Assembly (NCBI GenBank): GCA_949318235.1
Contig: OX439136.1
Coordinates: 10,545,008-10,609,007 of the forward strand
Reading direction: 5' to 3'
DNA from: Ecdyonurus torrentis
Taxonomy: Eukaryota > Arthropoda > Insecta > Ephemeroptera > Heptageniidae
Length of the DNA stretch: 64,000 bases
The position numbers and the translations under genes were made by a program. Shown piece after piece: positions 1 through 10,453 of this stretch (within the stretch, counting starts at the first letter, position 1; the number at the start of each line of letters is the position of its first letter). The notes below the pieces were generated by a model. It was not told the DNA's origin. It searched no databases and saw only the letters and a program-made list of their open reading frames with translations.

Positions 1-318
1 TGTTATTTTATTGCATTTTTATTCTACAAGAGGGCAAATGTCCAAAGTCGATACGTATATGGACATTTCTAATTTTTGAGTTCATAGAGAATTGATAAAT
101 AATTTTTAAAAGTCTTAAAATGACGTTACAGTCGGTAACTTTTTCCTATGCCCGCATGCATATAGGTATTGCGTATCGACATTTTTAGATTTTTTTTAAT
201 AGAAGTACTTAAGGAACTTAAATTTTAATTTTGCAAATAAGTCGATCCAGGACAATGTCTTCTTTTAGAATATGGAATAAAATTTTACTTTGAAAACATT
301 TTTAGTCGTCCTCCTTGG
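1..318. mobile_element. MITE-like inverted repeat, left end outside window
   Basis: The two halves are imperfect inverted repeats: around 46-60 (tcgatacgtatatgg) and around 160-175 reversed. The right third (about 255-318) matches the right arm of the element at 31058-31425, with shared blocks such as ttagaatatg.aataaaatt and a final cctc(c/a)ttg. This makes it a second, diverged member of that family. The left terminus lies before base 1. Confidence 0.45.
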
Positions 319-390
319 CCGTATATGTGAAAAATTTTCAATGATAAATAAATACTAGCTCGATCTTTCTAAATTTTCACTCTTTCGATT

Positions 391-494
391 CATAAAATCA
401 CCCTGTCCTCTGCTCCTAAAATGATGATGACGATCAACTTTGGCTATTCAAATGGAATATGTGATTTTTTTTGTGCAAGAGAACAGGGTTTATG
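391..494. mobile_element. short palindromic MITE, diverged copy
   Basis: The ends cataaa..ccctgt and acagggtttatg are inverted. The inside (tgctcctaaaatga, gacgatcaa, ttcaaatggaat, tgcaagagaacagggttta) matches the cleaner copy at 32-144 of the 34-kb region (34032-34144). It is a non-coding, non-autonomous DNA element. Confidence 0.6.
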
Positions 495-839
495 AAATAC
501 ACATTTTGTTTGGGAAATTTGAAAATAATTCTAATAGAAAAAAATAGCTTTTTGAGAATATGAAGGAAACATTTTTTTTTCCATTCGCTTAATCTGCAAA
601 GTAATAAAAAAAAGTGATTTTTTTCATTTTATGAATTTATGTATACTTTTTTTTTTTTTTTTTAATATTTCACTCTAAAATAAAATTTAGCATTTCCCCC
701 CTCTATTTAAAAAAAATCATAAAATATAAAAGTCACTATATATTTTTCCTTAAAGCTATCTGCACTGACAATTATACTGAATTGCCTGTAAATATAGTCA
801 CTAGGTAAAAAAATCGCGCCTGCGGCGGGCTATTATTGG

Positions 840-915
840 CGCATCGCGCATCTGTTATTGAGGGGGCCATGTCATTTTTCTGTCCCCGGACCCAAAATAC
901 GTAGTACCGCCACTG
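840..915. mobile_element. hAT-like terminal remnant
   Basis: On the minus strand this piece begins CAGTGGCGGTACTACG and runs into a GC-rich stretch. A CAGNGGCGG start is typical of animal hAT termini. No partner terminus was found nearby, so it is a fragment. The rest of 495-1314 holds only a poly-T run, a short CT run near 1145-1166 and AT-rich sequence. Confidence 0.35.
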
Positions 916-1314
916 ATCAAAGGTATAAAATTTGGTATACAGACCTCTCTATTATTAAATGTTATGGTAAAAAATATTTACAGCGAGCGCCGCGTGACAT
1001 ACATGCATTCGCATGGAGATTTAGAGCCCACCATAATGCTCTTCTTTTATTTTTTATTTTCTTGCTTTTTTTTTTTCATTAAAAATTTACATTTAAATTA
1101 ATTTTGGAATAAATCTATTTCTCCAAAAATACAAATGAAAATGCTCTCTCTCTCTCTCTCTCTCTTTTTATTTTTCTTTTTCTTTTTTTTTTTTTTTTTT
1201 TGCACATGTGATGAGCTTCGACAGTCTTGTTTATGTCTGATAATTAAGAATATTACCAAATTATCGCGCAATAAAATGTAAAAAAAATTACGTAAAGAAC
1301 TAATAAAATACGGG

Positions 1315-1992
1315 TAATGGTCTACGGTGCGCACCACCTCCCAAAAAATTGATCCGTGACGAATGCCAACTAATAACGAGGTCTAGTGTGCGCACCACCG
1401 CAAGGCGGAGGTGCGCACCACCTTGGAGAAGCAAAAAGTGCCGTGCGGCCGCGCGGCTTCAGCACCTCAGGTCTAGAGTGTGTGCACCACCTTGCATCAA
1501 GTCTACGGTGCGCACCACCTTGCATCTGGTCTACGGTGTGCACCACCTTGCATCAAGTTTACGTTGTGCAAGGGTGATGCACGGTGGTGCGCACCGTAGA
1601 CCAGATGCAAGGTGGTGCACACCGTAGACTTGATGCAAGGTGGTGCGCACCGTAGACCAGATGTAAGGTGGTGCACACCATAGACTTGATTCTAGATGGT
1701 GCACACAGTAGACCTGAGGCAAGGTGGTGCACACACTAGACCTGAGGCCGCGCGAGGCAAGTTGGGAAGGTGGTGCTCACAGTAGACCTGAGGCAAGGTG
1801 GTGCACACACTAGACCTGACGTGCGGCGGCCGCGCAGCCGCATGGCACTTTTGGCTCCTTTAAGGTGGTGCGCACCGTAGACCTGCTGCATATATATTGG
1901 CTCCGCCTTGGTGGTGCGCACACTAGACCTCGTTATTAGTAGGCATTCGTCACGGACCTGTATTTGGGGTAATGGTGCGCACCAGACCATTA
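1315..1992. mobile_element. GC-rich foldback element, about 680 bp
   Basis: The left arm (1315-1399) and right arm (1907-1992) are near-perfect inverted repeats. Both carry the string ccgtgacgaatgcc(a/t)actaa and then taacgaggtctagtg. Between them the motif GGTGGTGCGCAC, or its complement, recurs many times next to GTAGAC and CTTGCATC blocks, with orientation switching near 1575. The whole segment could fold into one long hairpin. Base composition is far richer in GC than the flanks. Short open frames inside come from the repeat units and are not genes. Confidence 0.8.
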
Positions 1993-2882
1993 TAAGTTTG
2001 AGTCAAATGGCGGTCAACGTGGTCCTAAATTTTGCAACATATCAGATATTATTGGACGGACTACATAAAAATTTATGTTATAACATTATGTAACATTATA
2101 ATTATACTATGTCATATATAGACTCGATCAATTTTCTATAAAAAAAAATCGAGTTTTTGCATACATGAATTTTATTTAAGATAAAAAATAATTGCTTTTT
2201 GACTACCCATGCAACACAACACACACAATGATCAAGTAGAAACTAATATAAAATCCCAGAAAAAAATATAATTTTTATAAAATTTAAATTTCACGAGCTT
2301 AAATGTGCACGTTATACGGCCGGGAATATAGTTCAAAAATTTTATATTTAAAATTTTACAATTAAAATATATATAATGTTTAACAATTTATTCTTGTTCT
2401 TGTTTGTGGGTCTTATTGGTGGGTCTGGGCCTTTTGGGACTTATTTTTCGAATATCATATTCTAAAATGTTAAAACTCCCGATCGTTTCCGGCACGTAAA
2501 GAAAAAACGGCTCGTGAAAAAAAAACGGCCCGTGAAACTTAATTCTGCGTGTAATTAACACTAATTAATTAAAAAAATTACATCAACCTTTATAAAATCT
2601 ATTGCTGAACACTTCACTTTAATGAATTTTGATTCTAAGACATTATATTTCAATTTTCGAATATTTTTATTTTTTTCTATAATTTATTGTAGTTTTTATG
2701 TATATTAGATTAATTATTTAATTAATTTAGTTAATTCTTACCCCAATTACGATATTTGGGGTTGAAACCATTGTTGAGGCATGCACATTTAATATATAAA
2801 GACTTTTGCAATATAAGTATGACTAATAACCATCATTTACGTAAGAGGACCAATGGCAGAACGATCCAGGGCGGTACCATGG
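1993..2882. other. AT-rich stretch without recognised gene
   Basis: No gene was recognised. Around 2465-2540 there are short C/G-containing blocks (cccgatcgttt, ccggcacgtaaag, aaacggcccgtgaa) that recur inverted near 3255-3320, which hints that 2465-3320 is the shell of one old element. The support is weak. Confidence 0.3.
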
Positions 2883-2932
2883 CGATCATCAAAGTTAAGC
2901 AACGTCGAGCGTGGTCAATACTTGGATGGGTG
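2883..2932 (+). repeat. 5S rRNA-derived fragment (possible SINE3-type head or 5S pseudogene)
   Basis: The segment reads like the middle of a 5S rRNA gene. It has AAGTTAAGCAACGTC (A-box/intermediate-element region) followed by GGTCAATACTTGGATGGGTG (C-box region) at the usual spacing, then a run of eight A's. The 5' and 3' thirds of 5S rRNA are not recognisable, so a functional 5S gene is unlikely. 5S-headed SINEs (SINE3 class) keep exactly this pol III internal promoter. A dispersed 5S pseudogene is the alternative. Confidence 0.65.
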
Positions 2933-3100
2933 AAAAAAAAATCGAAATTGAATAAATTACTTTTTTTCACTTGGAATATTGTTTTTCCGGGGTTTTAGAC
3001 ATTTGTTTTATTGGAATATACTTTAAACCCCACTAATTATTAATTTTGTTTTAATTAATAAAATTTAATTATGGCGCAGGAATATCTCGTGTCCCGAGCG

Positions 3101-3254
3101 TAAAACGTACGTTAAACGTGCGTTTAACGAGCGTAAAACGTGCGTTAAACGTACGTTTTACGAGCGTAAAACGTGCGTTTAACGAGCGTAAAACGAGCGT
3201 AAAACGAGCGTTAAACGTGCGTTAAACGTGCGTTAAACGAGCGTTTAACGCTAG
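3101..3254. repeat. 11-bp tandem repeat array
   Basis: About 14 consecutive 11-mers of the form T(A/T)(A/T)AACG(T/A)(G/A)CG run in register from 3101, and decayed units continue to about 3276. Units alternate between taaaacgagcg, ttaaacgtgcg and tttaacgagcg, so the array is rich in CpG and in ACGT palindromes. Confidence 0.85.
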
Positions 3255-3325
3255 AATCCCGATCGTAAAACGATCCGTGAATTTGGATTATTTACGCGCC
3301 GGAATCGGCCCGTTTTTTTGAACAG

Positions 3326-3327
<2 letters not shown>

Positions 3328-3385
<58 letters not shown>
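3328..3385. repeat. (TA)n microsatellite
   Basis: Uninterrupted TA dinucleotides, directly after the end of the CpG-rich block. Confidence 0.95.
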
Positions 3386-3386
<1 letters not shown>

Positions 3387-3508
3387 GGTATACAGTAAAT
3401 GAAAATCAGCGTAAATTAAAGGAATAGACCAGAGAAAAACATAAGCATTTATATCACAAAACACTTGATGGGATTTACATAAATAGCATTAGTTTGTCTC
3501 AAAACCCA

Positions 3509-3662
3509 ACAGTAGCCCCGTAGCAGTGATCAGAAAATTCGATTTATGCAACCCGCACAGCATTTCATGCTAATTTTTTCATGTTTCTGACGTCATAAAC
3601 ATGAATTTGCACGCAAATTGCATACTTTACAGTTTTTTCACGCTCTCTCGAGGGGCTATATA
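3509..3662. mobile_element. diverged MITE copy with TGACGTCA core
   Basis: The outer blocks tagcccc and ggggcta are inverted. An internal TGACGTCA (3588-3595) and the block ttgcatactttacagtttttt resemble the family at 48613-48970. No gene was recognised from here to 4763; that stretch is plain AT-rich DNA with a T-run near 4340-4364 and a short CT/GA region near 4600-4705. Confidence 0.4.
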
Positions 3663-4337
3663 TCAACATTCTTGGTAAAAATTGTAATCAGTTTTCAAGA
3701 TCCCATTTCGTGATTATTTATTAAAAATAACATGTTGTTTTATGTGGTCTATGGCTTTAAAATTAGATTTTTTATTTTTAGATATTTAATAGCAATAAAT
3801 ATTAGGTATTCTAATAAATTACATTTTATTAAATTAATAAATAATCTATTGCTTTATAATTCTTCTAAAAATATAATCATTATCATTACTAAAAGCTTAC
3901 TTCCTTTTTACAATACGCACATCAAGAATTTTTAAATAGAAAATATATCGCTGGATTATAATATAATTTATGTCTTATCTCAAACTTCATTAGGAACTTT
4001 TAAACTAATTTCCTTGTAGAACATTTCCAATTCAGACTTACTTTAATACGAATATTTTATCTGCAATGGAAGTATCATTCTTCATTACTAATAAGAGAAG
4101 CTGTTTTGCTTTGCTCTTCCTTTTATTATTTGAAATAATTGAAATACATTATGCAGATTTATTATTTTATTGAACCAAAAATACAAAACTGGAGCATCAT
4201 TTCTATAGAGTCCTGAATTTTAGGCAATGATGACTAACAGCAAAAATTATTTTAAGTTTTGCTGCGTACTCGCATCACAATAAAGCTTGAATGAGAGATT
4301 TATTGTAGCTTCAGGTAACTCTGAGAAAGTATAGCAA

Positions 4338-4368
<31 letters not shown>

Positions 4369-4763
4369 ATGCAAAGTACAGATTGTGGAGCAAATATATA
4401 TAGCTATTAGATATAAAACTTAAAGGTGCAATCTACATTTTTACCTAAATAATAATTAAAAAACGGCCTCTAATAATTGCAATAAAATTTAAAAATTACG
4501 TGTTTATCGATTAAAAATCATTGTATAAAAATTAGCATTATTATTATTACATCAGTGATACGTAATGAAAATCATAAAATTAATCATTTAGTTTATCTCT
4601 CTCCCCCTCTCTTTCATTACTGATACTCCGCCATATTATAAACTTATTTATTAATTATATTTCAGTAAAAAATAATAAAAATAAAGAGAGAAAGAGAGAA
4701 AAAAGGTAATACTTACGTATAATTAAAAAAAGAATCTAATATTTGTTTTCTTGTTCTGAACAG

Positions 4764-5642
4764 ATAATCGTGGAAAGAACAGACGAAGTCCTAGCTGCAG
4801 ACACCTTCAAAACCGTGTCTCGTGAAGCACTCTTATGCATCACACAGATGAACTTACTACATATTCCAAACGAAGTCTCTCTGATAGCTGGTTGTAATCG
4901 CTGGGCAGAACATAAAGCATTCTTAGGTGAAGTTACCGCTGATACAGATGGTATTAGGAAAGCATTGGGACCTGTATTTCAACATCTAAGATTCTTAACA
5001 ATATCTGCAGAACAATTTGCCGAAGGACCATCAAAATTTCGCATCTTAAGTGCTGATGAAAAAGTAGCCCTATATAGTGTACTTATTAGAAATAATTATG
5101 ACTTATTACCAAATGGATTCTCAACAATTACAAGTAAAAGAAAATATTTACAATTACCAAATCCACAATTTTCATTCTCTAAAGAAATTAATAATTATTA
5201 TGCAACCATAAATAATGCTAATAATAATACAAATAATAATAAATTATGTTATAAATGTAAAGGTCCAAAACTTCCACCACCATCAGGAGTTGTTTGTTCA
5301 GTAAATTTTTATGTTGATTGTGACATAAAAATAGTTGGACTTGCATTTCCTAAAGATACAGATTTAGTTGCCCCAGATATAACAGTACAATGTCCACGAG
5401 GTGAAACATTGGATACAGGAAATCATCAAGTTGCAATTACAAATGCAATCATTATTCTATTCCAAAAATCAGTCCTAATACCTCGAGGACAAAAATGTTA
5501 TGTTTCTGTATCTTGTGAAACTGGTGAATGTAAAATTACCAATTTTAAATCTTCTTATGGTCAAAATATGTTTCTAGATAGAAGTTTAGCTGCTAATCCT
5601 AATACTAGTTGTATTGTTGGTGTCTTTTATAAACGTGCTTGA
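4764..5642 (+). CDS. BTB/POZ domain protein (BTBD1/2/3/6-like), terminal exon with BACK and PHR domains
   Basis: This is the last exon (292 codons plus stop) of a gene whose 5' part lies upstream, possibly outside the window. A splice acceptor (ttgttctgaacag) ends at 4763 and reading is in phase 0. Residues about 1-125 form a BACK domain of the BTBD type: EVLAADTFKTVSREALL, then a RWAEHK helix and a LTISAEQFAEG block. An Asn-rich linker (NNANNNTNNN) and a CYKC motif follow. The last 110 residues fit a divergent PHR domain (VDCDIKIVGL; VLIPRGQKCYVSV; GVFYKRA at the very end). Family members are adaptors for cullin-3 ubiquitin ligases; the N-terminal BTB domain that would bind cullin is not seen. 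The frame is intact. It converges on the RasGAP gene. An upstream TTG in the same frame is intronic and is not a start. Confidence 0.75.
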   Translation: MIVERTDEVLAADTFKTVSREALLCITQMNLLHIPNEVSLIAGCNRWAEHKAFLGEVTADTDGIRKALGPVFQHLRFLTISAEQFAEGPSKFRILSADEKVALYSVLIRNNYDLLPNGFSTITSKRKYLQLPNPQFSFSKEINNYYATINNANNNTNNNKLCYKCKGPKLPPPSGVVCSVNFYVDCDIKIVGLAFPKDTDLVAPDITVQCPRGETLDTGNHQVAITNAIIILFQKSVLIPRGQKCYVSVSCETGECKITNFKSSYGQNMFLDRSLAANPNTSCIVGVFYKRA

Positions 5643-5793
5643 TTTTTTATGTTGTAGAAATTATATGAATATAAATTTTATTTTATATTGATTATTATTT
5701 ATTGTATATTATACAGAAATATTCTATACGTATATTATTATATCTTATATCATTAAATGATGGAGCATTACGTTCATTAAAGTCTCCATATAC

Positions 5794-5799
5794 AATAAA
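5794..5799 (+). promoter_or_regulatory. candidate poly(A) signal of the BTBD-like gene
   Basis: AATAAA lies about 150 bp after the stop, just before a long genomic A-run. A poly(A)-rich locus makes chance hits likely. Confidence 0.35.
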
Positions 5800-5897
5800 A
5801 AATTGAAAAAAAAAAAAAAAAAAAAAAAGGAAAAAAAAAAAAAAAAAAAAAAAAGAAAGGAAGGAAGGAAAAAACAAAAAAACTCAATATAACCTAT

Positions 5898-6131
5898 CAA
5901 TGGAGGCTATTGGTTTAGCGTGCGGGGAGACGCGGGGGAAGCTAAGGGTCCCCTGATTTAACATTACGCTTATGGGGAAAAACACGTTTTTTGCGATTTT
6001 TTGAGAAAACTACTCCACCGATTTCGGAGAAATTTAAATGAAAAATACTAGACATACTTGTACGTGTTTTAAGCCATATATCAGTATTTTTTTTCTTTCT
6101 ATTCATGATTTAAAACCGATTAATATTGACA
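5898..6131. mobile_element. repeat family member (copy 1 of 2)
   Basis: It shares, in opposite orientation, long blocks with 13321-13534: ggtttagcg(t/c)gcgggg, acgcttatggggaaaaac, and ctactccaccgatttcgg followed by agaaattta. It is a MITE-like element with weak terminal inversion (caatggagg..tattggttta against accgattaatattg). Confidence 0.55.
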
Positions 6132-6257
6132 TTTCCAAAATACATTTCTTAGTATTTAAAAAGAAAAAAAGTAATTAAAAGTGGAAAAATATCAAAAATC
6201 TACCAAATTATCCATTAAATGTTAACAAAGGCATGTTAAAAAAAATGTGGTAAAACT

Positions 6258-6296
<39 letters not shown>

Positions 6297-7879
6297 TATT
6301 CAATAAAAAAAAGTGTAACGCGATTCATAAGCCAGTCTGTAGATATATAATTTCAAGTCATGTCTCAATATTTTATGGTTATATTATTAAGTAATTGATG
6401 TTTTCTCTTATATATACTATGTACTTATTTTAAGCACTCCTTATTTGAGGTATATATTATATCATTATCATATTTATTCATACATGAGTGTAAAAAGTGT
6501 TTTATACTAAAATTACCATCAATTTCAGTATCTCAAATAGATTTAAAACCATTGTGTTAGTAATTGCTGATGGCAAAAAAACGTAATTTTGTAAAAAAAA
6601 TAAAAAAATATATATTCTTCTTTATAACTTCTATTACTATAATTAAAATCAGTCTAGAACATCAAATTTATGTCATTTGTCATATGGAGGAAAAAAAACA
6701 TGTAAACTTCCATAAGTCTAATATAAAAATGATTTTTTTATGTAATTTTGTACTTATCCTTATTTGTCTCAAACAGAAAAATACCAAAATGTACTATATT
6801 TTTTATTAAAAGTTATTAACCAAAGAACACTCACTTTGAAATTCTTTATTGTGACATATCATATAGGGCACACAAATAATAATAAACTTGAAAAATAATT
6901 AAAATTCACAAATTCTGCACCTCTGAAATATAGTATGCGTCTTCTAATAATGTTGTAAAAGAACTTGCAGAAGGGTTTTACTACTTTTACTTCACTATAG
7001 TTTTAGTAAAAAAAAAAAAAAAAAAAAAATAGTAACACTGCTGTACAGCATTGAGCATAGTATTTAGCCAACACATTTAACTAGTCCGTTTTTTATTTCA
7101 GTAAGATAAAATATGAATTAAATAAAATAAAATAACTATTATATTAATATATTTGACGATTTATTAATAATATTATAAAAAAAAAAGGTGTCATTAATGG
7201 GAAGTTAAAATGAAGGGACAAAATCTATTGGTAAAACGTAATATTTTTTTTCCCTTTTTTTTTATTACTATAACTGATAACATATTTACGTTACATACAT
7301 ATCATAGATGAAAAAAAAAAAACGTAATTTATGCTGCATTGATGCGTAATATATCATAATATTGCCGTTTTGGAATAGCACAAATATATGCTGAACAGTA
7401 TATATTTTATTATTCAATATTACTTAAATTCAGATTCTTTTAAAAGAATTTAAACTTCTAAATTAAGAATAAGAATAGAATAAGAATTGGAATCATTATT
7501 GACCCAGGCAGTTCATAGTATCAATATCAATCAAAGTTACAACAAGCATTGGTCTTGTCAAATAAAACTTAATAATAATAATTATAATTATAAAAGTAAT
7601 ATTAATACGAACAAATAACAACAACAAGAATACAAAATAAAAAATGAATCACACAACCATAAGAGCTCTATTAAACGATGTACAAACACAAACATTATAA
7701 TGAAGTTTGAGAAAATGTGTATAATCTGTGAAAATCTGTATAATATTCCAATGTTGTATGGGTGGTGAATATTAATACATCAATATCATCATCATCTATT
7801 TTTGAGTCTTTATCAAAAAAGGATCCTAAAGTATAATATTCTTTATAAAGCAAATTTTTTGAAGCAAATTTTTAAAAAG
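6132..7879. other. AT-rich intergenic DNA, nothing recognised
   Basis: It has A-runs (6261-6294, 7010-7030) and scattered fragments of the atagcataaattatgcta repeat family (for example near 7040-7070 and 7325-7400). No gene, RNA or promoter can be supported. Confidence 0.4.
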
Positions 7880-8045
7880 ATTATCATTATTTACATTTCT
7901 TAAGATAGAAGGCAAATTGTCAAAAATTTTGTAGCAGTTACAAAATATGGACTTCTTTCAAATAGTTAAAGATGAATGTTTTGGTACAGCTACTTTGGAA
8001 TTATTACGAGTGTTATATATATGTATGGTGTTATTTGTTTTATAG
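7880..8045 (-). pseudogene. decayed 3' tail of a non-LTR retrotransposon ORF
   Basis: Read on the minus strand, the sequence gives IYNTRNNSKVAVPKHSSLT, a stop, then FDNLPSILRN and NLFKNLL. This is the usual order at the C-terminus of animal non-LTR reverse-transcriptase ORFs: a TRN..K.A.P block, a (W/F)N.LP..I block, then an F K..L tail. It is interrupted and clearly dead. No reverse-transcriptase core is visible upstream, which fits 5' truncation. Confidence 0.45.
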
Positions 8046-8379
8046 GATTTATTTATAGTTTTTTGTACAGTATATTGCTATAATCGAGGTAGAATATTTA
8101 AACATTTAATATTTAATTTAATATTTATTTTAGTCCATAATATACACAGTTCTGTGCTGTACCAAAATTGATCTTATTCACTATCTATATCACATTTCAC
8201 ATGATTTTGTAATTTTTTTTTTTTTTTTTTTTTTTTACAATTTCATATAACTATATAATAATAAAATGCTAACGTTTGGGTTGATTATAATTTTTGCACC
8301 TATTTCTAAATATTTAATATTCTCACGCATTTAATTTTAAACTTGAATTACTAATAAATTTAGCAAAACAAAATAACTG

Positions 8380-8385
8380 TTTATT
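8380..8385 (-). promoter_or_regulatory. candidate poly(A) signal of the RasGAP gene
   Basis: TTTATT on the plus strand is AATAAA on the minus strand, about 80 bp beyond the RasGAP stop codon. Confidence 0.35.
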
Positions 8386-8464
8386 ATATTAAAAAAAAAA
8401 AGGGGGGATGTACTTTCAATGCATGCATATCATATTCCTCTAATAAAAATTATTTATATTATTC

Positions 8465-10419
8465 CTATTTCTGCTGTTCATAAATAATGTTAGGTGCATC
8501 TACGGCTACGTTTAATTCTTGGATTATATTGTTGAGACGAACCACCAAACTTGAGTTGAGACCATTTTTAGATACCTGCAAATTAATTAACTTTTATTTT
8601 GATTCATTTATTTATTGGCACTCATATACATTGTACAGCTCTGGTCAAAAGTTCCCGAACGATTTGTATAGGCAACCCGCAACCAACCTATGCTATCTTT
8701 ATGAGAAAACGCAGTGACCGCCGCTACCACGTTCGCAGCCCGTTCGGGAACTTTTGGCTAAGGCTGTGAGAGCTGTACATAAAATGAACAGAAAAAAACA
8801 CACATTATTATTAAGATATTAGTATTTTTAAGATTAATATATTGTAATTTATTCTGTCATGAGTAATATTTTTATATTTAATTAATGATTTAAAGCTCAT
8901 TATTTTTAATTGAAAAATACCACTTTTCATTATTAAAACTCAGGGAAAGTAAATATATTTTTCAAAATAATAGTCAAGCTTAACGCCCTTATAGTTAGAA
9001 CACTATTTCCAGAAACAAAATAATTTAGGAGTGAATATAGAAACATTTATGTACTGCATAACAAAATTTTAAATTATTATGATGAATATTTACCTTCGGT
9101 AAACATTCTGCTAGTAAAATATGTATAGCGCTTAAATGTTTTCCCAAATCGATATCTCCTGGACGCTTCAATTTTGGACTTGTGGTAGGCATCTAACAAA
9201 CAAAGAAAAAAAAATAGTCTTTGTAATTGAATTAAAATTTACGTTCAAGTTAAAGATAAGTTCAAAGAAGAAAAATTTCTCTGGCTTATGAATTAGTTTT
9301 TAGAAACTTACACAAATTTTCCTAATAAATTCTCTCATAGTATTTGCTTCACGCTCCATGAAGTCATTTAAAAATTCCATGCAATTTTCCTTACATTGAA
9401 ATTTAGTAAAATTTGCCAGAGTTTGAATTGATTTGGCTACCAGAGTTAGATTGCGAGCAGTGCTTTCATTAGGATATTCTGAAACACAAATTCAACTTAT
9501 TATTACTATTTTTAACACATTTTAAAATATTAAAGGCGTAGAATACCTTGGACAAAAAGCCGCATGTCTAATATCCTAACATACCTAAATATCAACGTTG
9601 GTTTGACCGGAGTCATTGATTTCTAATTTATTTTCCATTCACAAAATTGGAGCTGCGGGTTTATGACGTCACAGCTCACCTGTTTCCGTGCGCGCGGACT
9701 AGTGAGGTGTAACGTCACAAACCCGCAGCTGCAATTTTTTGAATGGAAAATAAATTAGAAATCAATGTCTCCGGCCAAATCAACGTTGATATTTAGGTGT
9801 GTTAGGATATTAGACAAGTTTTTTGTTCAAGGTGTTCTACGCCTTTAAAAATAATCATCAGTTGTATTTCTTTTGTTAGTATAATTTAACCACTTATTTA
9901 GCCAGCCCGTGTGTGCATTTACTATATTATACATGTTGATAAGGCAATGTCTTGTCGGGAAAATAAACTTTTTTTTTTTTTATCCACAGAATTTGACGGA
10001 ATTTATTTTATATAGAATTATTGATTTTTTAAATATATTTAGTGCTAATAATACTATAAAATTGTCAGCTTTTAGTTCTTATAGGGTGTTTGCGCATACC
10101 GTCATATTAAATACACTTCGACGCCATACTGGAGCATGGAGCAACGAACAACATTGTTCAGCATACGTTTTTGGCTATTTTCTTTGGGAAATTGGTTGAT
10201 TTCTTGTTATTATTATTTTCTCATATTCTTGAGATATACTAATTCAAACCTATATTAAAGCATCAACGCTCTCAAAAATATTGCTATATAACTATTTTGA
10301 AACTGTCAAAATGAGTTATTTTCCTATCCGGGCCCATGTTATTTAGTGTTCATGTGTGGCGTCGACTTTAATATGAATGCATAGATCGTATAGCTATCAT
10401 TAAAGTATGTAGTCATAGT

Positions 10420-10453
<34 letters not shown>

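Noticed and set aside
1349..1990. Several 60-90 residue frames with CAPP/VHHL repeats
   Set aside because: They follow the repeat units of the foldback element and occur in several frames and both strands.
3101..3254. CRISPR-like array
   Set aside because: 11-bp units are contiguous without spacers, and the genome is eukaryotic.
8487..8717. 76-residue plus-strand frame
   Set aside because: It runs antisense to the last RasGAP exon and into a MITE; no independent support.
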